Source of the DNA: Clostridium scatologenes
GTDB taxonomy: Bacteria > Bacillota > Clostridia > Clostridiales > Clostridiaceae
DNA: 64,000 nt
NCBI RefSeq assembly: GCF_000968375.1
Contig: NZ_CP009933.1
Location: 4,526,001 to 4,590,000 of the forward strand
Direction of reading: 5' to 3'
The translations under genes were made by a program, and so were the position numbers. Positions 53,682 to 64,000 of the stretch are shown here, piece by piece. Under the pieces are notes generated by a model, which worked only from the letters and a program-made list of their open reading frames with translations, had not been told where the DNA came from and did not search any database. The first letter of the stretch is position 1; each line of letters begins with the position of its first letter.

Positions 53682-55190
53682 ATGGCAAATGATGAAAAGA
53701 ATTTAAACCAATTAGAAGAAGATTTTAATCAACTTATAAAGGAGAGAAGGGAGAAGTTTTTTAAACTTCAAGAACAAGGAAAAGATCCTTTTGATGTATA
53801 TAAAGTAGAAAGAACACATGTTTCTAACCAAATAAAAGATAATTACGAAGAACTTGAGGGTAAAAGTGTTACTGTTGCAGGAAGACTTATGTCAAAAAGA
53901 GTTCATGGAAAAGCTGGATTTTCAGATCTTCACGATAGATATGGAAAAATACAATTATACATAAAGATAAATGACGTTGGGGAAGAAAGACTTAAAGAAT
54001 ATAAGTCATTTGATATAGGAGATATTTTATCTATAACAGGAACTGTATTTAAGACTAAAACAGGAGAGGTTACTCTTCATATCACAGAGTTTCAGCTTTT
54101 GGCTAAGTCTTTAAAACCATTACCAGAAAAGTGGCATGGTTTAAAAGATCCTGATTTAAGATATAGACAAAGATACGTAGATTTGATAGTGAATCAAGAT
54201 GTTAAAGACACGTTTATAAAAAGAACTAAAATAATAAAAGCTATAAGAACCTTTTTAGATGATAAGGAGTATCTAGAAGTAGAGACACCTATTCTTTCAA
54301 CTATTGCAGGTGGTGCTGCAGCAAAACCTTTTGTTACACACCATAATGCATTGGATTTAGATATGTATTTAAGAATAGCTACGGAATTATATCTAAAAAG
54401 ACTTATAGTTGGTGGATTTGAAAGAGTATATGAAATAGGTAGAAACTTTAGAAATGAGGGTATGGATGTAAGACATAACCCAGAATTTACTTGCATGGAA
54501 TTATATCAAGCTTTTGCAGATTATAATGATATGATGGAACTAACTGAAAACATGGTAGCTTTTGTATGTGAAAAAGTGTTGGGAACTACAAAAGTAACTT
54601 ATGAAGATACAGAAATAGATTTTACACCACCATGGAGAAGAATAACTATGGTAGATGCAGTTAAAGAGTATACAGGAGTAGACTTTAATGTTATAAAAGA
54701 TGATGAAGAAGCAAGAGGGATTGCAAAAGAAAAACATATAGAAATGAAAAAGCAATTAAAGGATTGCACAAAAGGAGACATACTTATTGCATTGTTTGAA
54801 GAATTTTGTGAAGATAAGTTAATGCAGCCTACATTTGTTTGCGATTACCCAGTAGAAAATTCACCTCTTACAAAGAAAAAGAGAGGAAATGCAGCATTTA
54901 CTGAAAGATTTGAAGGATTTGTATATGGTAGAGAAGTGTGTAATGCATATTCAGAACTTAATGATCCAATAGTTCAAAAAGATAGATTCCTTCAACAACT
55001 AAGGGAAAGAGAACTTGGTGATGATGAAGCTTATATGATGGATAATGATTTTATAAATGCATTAGAAATAGGAATGCCTCCAACAGGGGGGCTTGGTATA
55101 GGTATAGACAGATTAATAATGTTCTTAACTAATACTTCTTCTATAAGAGACGTTATATTGTTTCCAACAATGAAACCAGAACAACAATAA
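53682..55190 (+). CDS. lysS: Lysyl-tRNA synthetase (class II)
   Basis: An N-terminal OB-fold anticodon-binding domain (residues 60-150, VTVAGRLMSKR) precedes a class II catalytic core with motif 2 IGRNFRNEGMDVRHNPEFT and motif 3 GLGIGIDRLIMFL. It charges tRNA-Lys. The 502 residues are typical. GGAGGGCG precedes ATG 53682. Cotranscribed with greA. Confidence 0.96.
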   Translation: MANDEKNLNQLEEDFNQLIKERREKFFKLQEQGKDPFDVYKVERTHVSNQIKDNYEELEGKSVTVAGRLMSKRVHGKAGFSDLHDRYGKIQLYIKINDVGEERLKEYKSFDIGDILSITGTVFKTKTGEVTLHITEFQLLAKSLKPLPEKWHGLKDPDLRYRQRYVDLIVNQDVKDTFIKRTKIIKAIRTFLDDKEYLEVETPILSTIAGGAAAKPFVTHHNALDLDMYLRIATELYLKRLIVGGFERVYEIGRNFRNEGMDVRHNPEFTCMELYQAFADYNDMMELTENMVAFVCEKVLGTTKVTYEDTEIDFTPPWRRITMVDAVKEYTGVDFNVIKDDEEARGIAKEKHIEMKKQLKDCTKGDILIALFEEFCEDKLMQPTFVCDYPVENSPLTKKKRGNAAFTERFEGFVYGREVCNAYSELNDPIVQKDRFLQQLRERELGDDEAYMMDNDFINALEIGMPPTGGLGIGIDRLIMFLTNTSSIRDVILFPTMKPEQQ

Positions 55191-55201
55191 ATAATTAATT
55201 G

Positions 55202-55231
55202 TTAATCCTAAGTATTTATACTTAGGATTAA
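55202..55231 (+). terminator. Terminator after lysS
   Basis: 14-bp perfect stem (55202-55215 with 55218-55231), ending in TTTTT. Confidence 0.9.
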
Positions 55232-55401
55232 TTTTTCGCATATTAAGTTAATTATTCATAATAAGAATTGATAATAAATCATTAATGAAATTGATAAATG
55301 CATATCAAAGCTAAATAAAATTTAAAAAAATGTAAATAAAATTAAAAAAACTATTGCATTTTAGAAAAAACTTGGTATAATAATAAATGTAGTTAAGATA
55401 T

Positions 55402-55476
<75 letters not shown>

Positions 55477-55525
55477 TTTTTTTATTTAAATGCATTTTAC
55501 ATTTTTAAAAATTAAATATTTTGTA

Positions 55526-55701
55526 ATGACGAAGAAGAGTAATAATAAAAATCTTTTAAGAGAGATTGTGATAGGTGAAAACAATTAAGATTTAATTATG
55601 AAGGAACTTCTGAGCAATGATTGATAAAGTAGGGCTTGTGCCAAGAAGGGTGGAACCGCGGAAATAAGTTTTCGTCCCTTTAAGGTGTAGGGTCTTTTTT
55701 T
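55526..55701 (+). promoter_or_regulatory. T-box riboswitch 1 (glycine), upstream of glyS
   Basis: Stem I carries the conserved AGAGAG...GGTGAAAACAA distal region and a GGA (Gly) specifier at 55603-55605. The T-box TGGAACCGCGG lies at 55651-55661; its TGGA bulge would pair with a tRNA ending TCCA, which fits the U73 of tRNA-Gly. The antiterminator pairs AGGG (55647-55650) with CCCT, and the terminator pairs GTCCCT (55674-55679) with AGGGTC (55689-55694) before TTTTTTT. Uncharged tRNA-Gly should allow read-through. Confidence 0.92.
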
Positions 55702-55711
55702 ATTATATGAA

Positions 55712-55902
55712 TACTTTCACAATGATAAAGAGAAGTAATGAATAAAAACTTAATTTAAGAGAGATTGTGGATAGGTGGAAACAATTAAAGTTTTATTTAT
55801 GAAAGGAACTTTTGAGTGGAATTTTTTAGAGCAGGGCTTATGCCAAGAAGAGTGGAACCGCGGAATTAAATTTTCGTCTCTTCAAAGGTAGAGTCTTTTT
55901 TT
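55712..55902 (+). promoter_or_regulatory. T-box riboswitch 2 (glycine), directly upstream of glyS
   Basis: A second complete T-box follows the first. It has AGAGAG...GGTGGAAACAA, specifier GGA at 55805-55807 and TGGAACCGCGG at 55853-55863. Its terminator arms are GTCTCT (55876-55881) and AGAGTC (55890-55895) before TTTTTTT. Relative to copy 1 the three arms change together (GGG to GAG, CCC to CTC, GGG to GAG), which keeps both alternative structures. Confidence 0.92.
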
Positions 55903-56005
55903 GTACTTTAATTTTGGATTAAAAAAATAACATATAAGTATTAATAGTTTCTATTTAGTTAATAGTATTATAAAAATAAATAAGAAATTTTAGGAGGTAA
56001 TTACA

Positions 56006-57397
56006 ATGGCAGTAGAAAAGACTATGGATAAAGTAGTAGCTTTAGCTAAAAGTAGAGGTTTTGTATATCCGGGTTCAGAAATATACGGGGGCCTTGCAAA
56101 TACATGGGATTATGGTCCTTTAGGAGTAGAATTAAAAAATAATGTAAAAAAAGCATGGTGGCAAAAATTTATTCATGAAAGCAAACATAATGTGGGAATA
56201 GACTCAGCTATTCTTATGAATAGTGAAGTTTGGGTTGCATCAGGTCATGTTGGTAATTTTACAGATCCACTTATGGATTGCAAAGAATGTAAGTCTAGAT
56301 TTAGAGCAGACAAGATAGTTGAAGAGCATATGACTAAAAATGGAGTAGAAAAAGCCAGCGCAGATGGTTGGAGTAATGAAAAGTTAAAGCAATATATAGT
56401 AGATAATGAAATAGAATGTCCTAATTGTGGTAAAAAGAATTTTACTGATATAAGACAGTTTAATCTTATGTTCAAGACATATCAGGGAGTAACAGAAGAT
56501 TCTAAGTCTGAAATACATTTGAGACCAGAGACAGCTCAAGGTATATTTGTTAACTTCAAAAATGTTCAAAGGACTTCAAGAAAGAAGGTACCATTTGGAA
56601 TAGGACAGATAGGAAAATCTTTTAGAAATGAAATAACTCCAGGTAACTTTACATTTAGGACTAGAGAATTTGAACAAATGGAGCTTGAGTTTTTCTGTAA
56701 ACCAGGTACAGATTTAGAATGGCATAGTTACTGGAAAGAACAGTGCTGGAACTTCTTATTGAATCTTGGTATTGAAGAAAAAAATATAAGATTTAGAGAT
56801 CATGATAAAGAAGAACTTTCACATTACAGTAATGCAACTTCAGATATAGAATATTTATTCCCATTTGGATGGGGAGAGTTATGGGGAGTAGCTGATAGAA
56901 CTGATTATGACTTAACACAACATCAAAATCACTCTGGTAAGGATATGTCATACCTTGATCCAGTTACACATGAAAAATATATACCTTATTGTATAGAGCC
57001 TTCTGTGGGAGCAGATAGAGCAGTGTTAGCATTTTTAGTTGATGCATATGATGAAGAAGAACTTGAAGGTGGAGATTCAAGAACAGTAATGCACTTTCAC
57101 CCAGCTATTGCACCAGTAAAAGCAGCTATACTTCCATTAACTAAAAAATTATCAGAAAAGGCTGAAGAAGTTTATGATGAATTAAGAAAAGATTTTAATG
57201 TAGAATATGATGAAGCAGGAAGTATAGGAAAAAGATATAGAAGGCAAGATGAAGCAGGAACTCCTTATTGTATAACTATAGACTTTGATACATTAGAAGA
57301 TAGTACAGTAACAGTAAGAGATAGAGATACTATGAATCAATTTAGAATGAAAATAGATGAGCTTAAAAAATTTATAAAGGAAAAAATGGAATTTTAA
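56006..57397 (+). CDS. glyS: Glycyl-tRNA synthetase, single-chain (alpha2) form
   Basis: The class II enzyme charges tRNA-Gly. The N-terminal SRGFVYPGSEIYGGLANTWDYGPLG, a zinc-type cysteine set (MDCKECKSRF and IECPNCGKKNF), motif 2 FRNEITPGNFTFRTREFEQ and the C-terminal anticodon-binding domain define the dimeric, eukaryote-like form rather than the alpha2beta2 GlyQ/GlyS type. The 463 residues match. AGGAGG precedes ATG 56006. Expression is set by the two upstream T-boxes. Confidence 0.96.
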   Translation: MAVEKTMDKVVALAKSRGFVYPGSEIYGGLANTWDYGPLGVELKNNVKKAWWQKFIHESKHNVGIDSAILMNSEVWVASGHVGNFTDPLMDCKECKSRFRADKIVEEHMTKNGVEKASADGWSNEKLKQYIVDNEIECPNCGKKNFTDIRQFNLMFKTYQGVTEDSKSEIHLRPETAQGIFVNFKNVQRTSRKKVPFGIGQIGKSFRNEITPGNFTFRTREFEQMELEFFCKPGTDLEWHSYWKEQCWNFLLNLGIEEKNIRFRDHDKEELSHYSNATSDIEYLFPFGWGELWGVADRTDYDLTQHQNHSGKDMSYLDPVTHEKYIPYCIEPSVGADRAVLAFLVDAYDEEELEGGDSRTVMHFHPAIAPVKAAILPLTKKLSEKAEEVYDELRKDFNVEYDEAGSIGKRYRRQDEAGTPYCITIDFDTLEDSTVTVRDRDTMNQFRMKIDELKKFIKEKMEF

Positions 57398-57403
57398 TTT
57401 ATA

Positions 57404-57447
57404 AAAAGAGTATATATTTCATCAATAGGTGAAATATATACTCTTTT
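57404..57447 (+). terminator. Terminator after glyS
   Basis: 18-bp perfect stem (57404-57421 with 57430-57447), ending in TTTT. Confidence 0.9.
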
Positions 57448-57499
57448 AATGTTTGTTAAAAAAGAGGCATTTCAATTTTTAAATTATATCTTTAGAAAT

Positions 57500-57603
57500 A
57501 AAAAAATACCGGATAAAAATCCGGTAAAGTAGGGTTTAATCATGGGGATATGTTATATGTTTAATTAAAACTTGGGGAATTATATCAATATTCCTTACGG
57601 CAC
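57500..57603 (-). ncRNA. Candidate small RNA with its own promoter, C-rich motifs and terminator
   Basis: Read on the minus strand, a promoter (57639-57610) is followed by about 104 nt. They contain a GGAAT/ATTCC hairpin, two CCCC runs (57577-57574 and 57547-57544), a CCC (57534-57532) and a terminator, ACCGGAT/ATCCGGT (57525-57508) followed by TTTTTT. No reading frame in it has a ribosome binding site. C-rich unpaired motifs in an AT-rich genome recall RsaE/RoxS-type sRNAs that pair with Shine-Dalgarno regions. I do not recognise a known family; the call rests on promoter, terminator and motifs. Confidence 0.55.
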
Positions 57604-57609
57604 TTGTTA

Positions 57610-57639
57610 AGTATATCACAAGGAGATATAAACTTTCAA
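57610..57639 (-). promoter_or_regulatory. Promoter of the candidate sRNA
   Basis: On the minus strand TTGAAA (57639-57634), 18-base spacer, TATACT (57615-57610). It points away from murD into the glyS-murD gap, where no minus-strand gene exists. The 462-base gap otherwise holds AT-rich sequence before murD. Confidence 0.55.
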
Positions 57640-57859
57640 TAGTTAATAATAAAGTTTATAAATTAAATATCTTCTGACAATTTTGACTATATTCAACAAA
57701 TAATTTATTTTTTATTTGACACATGTTTACAAAATAAGTTGTTTAGTTGATTTAATGTTAATAATGAAATGATTTTAATTTTATGATAAAGTGGTATAAT
57801 TAAATAGTAAATTATAAGAAAATTATTTAAAGATAGTTTTATTATGGAGGGCTTTAATA

Positions 57860-59236
57860 ATGAAAAAGGATTTTGCAGATTTTAAAAAATTTATAAAGGA
57901 TAAAAATACAGCCGTGGTTGGTATAGGCATAAGCAATAAGCCTTTGATAAATTTTTTATTGAAATTAGGAGCAAAAGTTAGTGCTTTTGATAAAAAAAAT
58001 GAAGAACAATTAGGAGATACTGCTAATGAATTGAGGGAAAAAGGAGTTAAACTTATATTAGGCGAAAATTACATGGACAATTTAAGTGGATTTGATGTGA
58101 TATTTAAAACTCCATCTATGAGAATAGATGCTCCAGCACTTGTAAATGCAAAAAAGCAAGGAGCTTATATAACTTCTGAAATGGAGGAATTTATAAAGTA
58201 TTGTCCTGCTAAAATATATGGTGTTACTGGCAGTGACGGTAAGACAACAACAACTACACTAATATATAATATACTAAATCAGCAGGGATATAAAACTTGG
58301 GTAGGTGGCAATATAGGAACACCTTTATTTGCAGAAATAGAAAAAATGAAAAGTGATGATAAAGTAGTACTGGAGTTATCAAGTTTTCAACTTATGACTA
58401 TGAAAGTTTCTCCAGAAGTTGCAGTTGTTACAAATTTAAGCCCAAATCATTTAGATATACATAAAGACATGCAAGAGTATATAGATTCAAAAAAGAATAT
58501 TTTTAAGTACCAAGAATCAGAAAATCTATTGGTGCTAAATAAAGATAATAAGTTAACCAACTCTATGTTTAATGAAGGTAAAGGAAGAATATTGGGATTT
58601 AGTATAAAAGAGAAAGTTAAAGATGGAGCTTATTTTGAAGAAAATAAATTATACATAAAAGAAAAGGAAGTTTGTAAGCTAAATGAAGTTCAAATAAAAG
58701 GAATGCATAATATAGAAAATTTGCTTGCTGCTTTTTGTGCAGTTAGTGATGATGTTAATATAGAAAGTATGAGAAAAACAGCTACAAGCTTTACAGGGGT
58801 AGAACATAGGTGCGAATTTGTAAGAGAAATAGATGGAGTAAAATACTATAATGATTCAATAGCTACAAGTCCAAGTAGAACTTTAGCAGGACTTAAAGCA
58901 TTTGAAAAACCGGTAATTTTAATAGCAGGTGGATATGATAAAAAAATTCCTTTAGATGTATTAGCAGAAGAAGGATATGAAAATATAAAAGCATTAATAT
59001 TAGTTGGAGCAACTAAAGATAAGATAAAAAGTGCATTTTTGAAAGTCATGAAAAAGAAAAATATAGAAATACCTATAGTAGTTGAAGAAAGTTTAGAAAA
59101 GGCACTTTTCAGTGCTAGAAATTTTGCTAAAAAAGGAGATATAATAACTCTTTCTCCTGCTTGTGCTAGTTTTGATATGTTTCCTAACTTTGAGGCTAGA
59201 GGTAATAGGTTTAAAGATTTAGTTAAAGAATTATAA
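57860..59236 (+). CDS. murD: UDP-N-acetylmuramoylalanine--D-glutamate ligase
   Basis: MurD adds D-glutamate, made by MurI, to UDP-MurNAc-L-Ala. The ATP loop GVTGSDGKTTTTTLIY, the substrate region NLSPNHLDIHKDMQEYIDSK and the C-terminal YNDSIATSPSRTLAGL with LIAGGYDKKIPLD are intact. The 458 residues are typical. GGAGGG precedes ATG 57860. It is not in a dcw cluster; it stands alone between glyS and the rRNA operon. Confidence 0.96.
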   Translation: MKKDFADFKKFIKDKNTAVVGIGISNKPLINFLLKLGAKVSAFDKKNEEQLGDTANELREKGVKLILGENYMDNLSGFDVIFKTPSMRIDAPALVNAKKQGAYITSEMEEFIKYCPAKIYGVTGSDGKTTTTTLIYNILNQQGYKTWVGGNIGTPLFAEIEKMKSDDKVVLELSSFQLMTMKVSPEVAVVTNLSPNHLDIHKDMQEYIDSKKNIFKYQESENLLVLNKDNKLTNSMFNEGKGRILGFSIKEKVKDGAYFEENKLYIKEKEVCKLNEVQIKGMHNIENLLAAFCAVSDDVNIESMRKTATSFTGVEHRCEFVREIDGVKYYNDSIATSPSRTLAGLKAFEKPVILIAGGYDKKIPLDVLAEEGYENIKALILVGATKDKIKSAFLKVMKKKNIEIPIVVEESLEKALFSARNFAKKGDIITLSPACASFDMFPNFEARGNRFKDLVKEL

Positions 59237-59273
59237 AAAGTAAATGATTATATTTGCTTGATATTAGTGTTTG

Positions 59274-59324
59274 AAATAAGTTTCAACTGAAGTTTACTTT
59301 ATTAGCTACAGTTGAAACTTATTT
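59274..59324 (+). terminator. Terminator after murD
   Basis: 16-bp perfect stem (59274-59289 with 59309-59324) with a 19-base loop, followed by GTTTATTTG. Confidence 0.75.
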
Positions 59325-59502
59325 GTTTATTTGATAACTACTATTGATAATACTAACACCATTTTTAAACTTTACATAAGTATAAGAATCTCTCGATTTT
59401 TGAAAATAACATGTCCTGGTGTATCTATATGCAAATAATTTAATTATAACTAGCATTCATGAGCAAAATATGAATAATTCAATTTAATTAAGAGAATAAT
59501 GT

Positions 59503-59530
59503 TTGATGATGTGAAAAATCGTGATATAAT
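59503..59530 (+). promoter_or_regulatory. rRNA promoter P1
   Basis: TTGATG (59503-59508), 16-base spacer, TATAAT (59525-59530). First of three promoters before the 16S gene. Confidence 0.6.
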
Positions 59531-59588
59531 AACACATGTCGCTTGAGAGAGTAGACAATTACTTAGAAAATGAAACATAAAAAATATG

Positions 59589-59618
59589 TTGACAACTTCT
59601 TAAGTAACATGGTATTAT
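59589..59618 (+). promoter_or_regulatory. rRNA promoter P2
   Basis: TTGACA (59589-59594), 18-base spacer, TATTAT (59613-59618). The spacer shares AAGTAA.CATG with P3, so the two look like copies of one unit. Confidence 0.75.
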
Positions 59619-59669
59619 GTTAAAGCTGAGTTTTGCAGCAAACTTAACAGAAAAGAATTTAAAAAATTC

Positions 59670-59698
59670 TTGACAAGGTTAAGTAAACATGATAAGAT
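59670..59698 (+). promoter_or_regulatory. rRNA promoter P3
   Basis: TTGACA (59670-59675), 17-base spacer, TAAGAT (59693-59698). The start site would be near 59705, about 130 bases before 16S. Confidence 0.75.
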
Positions 59699-59723
59699 GT
59701 AAAAGCCGTAGAGGTATGGCAAG

Positions 59724-59744
59724 GTCTTTGAAAATTAAACAGAG
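59724..59744 (+). promoter_or_regulatory. boxA-like antitermination element and 5' arm of the 16S processing stalk
   Basis: GTCTTTGAAAATT (59724-59736) resembles the boxA (TGCTCTTTGAAAA) of bacterial rRNA leaders and recurs in the spacer at 61434-61447. Overlapping it, 59731-59744 is perfectly complementary to 61398-61411 beyond the 16S gene, and 59769-59778 to 61385-61394, so the ends can form the RNase III stalk. Confidence 0.7.
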
Positions 59745-59836
59745 TGAAAGTAAGATTTAAGTCTTATTTTAAATAAGCCAGTATTAGTTAAACTAACAAG
59801 TTTAACGTCAATAATTTGAGTACAGATTAAACTTTT

Positions 59837-64000
<4,164 letters not shown>

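Noticed and set aside
57473..57546. Possible short peptide on the minus strand inside the sRNA candidate
   Set aside because: An ATG at 57546 opens about 20 codons, but there is no ribosome binding site and the frame runs through the terminator.

Overview
The window comes from a low-GC, endospore-forming Firmicute, almost certainly a Clostridium sensu stricto species. The evidence is the very AT-rich sequence, a clostridial-type 16S gene, sporulation genes (spoVG, spoVT, spoIIE, yabP, yabQ), an [FeFe]-hydrogenase-like protein, a heme-NO/O2-binding (H-NOX) chemoreceptor and many strong GGAGG ribosome binding sites. I see no prophage, transposase, insertion sequence or CRISPR array. I cannot name the species from sequence alone.

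Positions 1-24300 are an accessory-flavoured left half. It holds the tail of a ribose-type sugar-binding protein and a LacI-family regulator. Next come a large divergent glutamine synthetase with a terminator-bearing leader, murI, a cyclophilin and an XRE regulator with a degenerate S24 domain. They are followed by an H-NOX chemoreceptor, two radical SAM proteins, a YkvI-type permease, a lipoprotein and a ComB-family phosphatase. The rest is an RlmI-type methyltransferase, an ABC-F protein, small membrane and coiled-coil proteins, an AgrCA-like two-component pair without a visible peptide gene, a HAD phosphatase, a group-B-like [FeFe] hydrogenase and murC.

Positions 24500-55200 reproduce the gene order of the Bacillus subtilis purR-to-lysS region. 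The order is purR, spoVG, glmU, prs, pth, mfd, (prsA-like), spoVT, a SpoVB-like flippase, mazG, rqcP, yabP, yabQ, divIC, an S1 protein, tRNAs, spoIIE, tilS, hpt, ftsH, coaX, dusB, greA, lysS. The differences are a two-component system plus an HtrA protease between prs and pth, an HU gene between mazG and rqcP, and a FlK-like thioesterase before coaX. The block combines cell-wall precursor synthesis, nucleotide supply, tRNA and ribosome upkeep, division and sporulation.

Positions 55400-64000 are RNA-rich. They contain tRNA-Asn, two tandem glycine T-box leaders before glycyl-tRNA synthetase, a candidate minus-strand small RNA between glyS and murD, then murD. Three tandem promoters follow, and then a 16S-23S rRNA operon that runs off the right edge. 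No tRNA gene lies in the 16S-23S spacer.

The items most worth a second look are the unannotated minus-strand sRNA candidate at about 57500-57603, with its own promoter, terminator and two CCCC motifs; the tandem T-boxes whose arms co-vary; a 35-bp inverted repeat at 13454-13531 whose imperfections pair only in the minus-strand RNA; a conditional-terminator-like leader on the glutamine synthetase gene; and a spoIIE promoter candidate with a 21-bp spacer.
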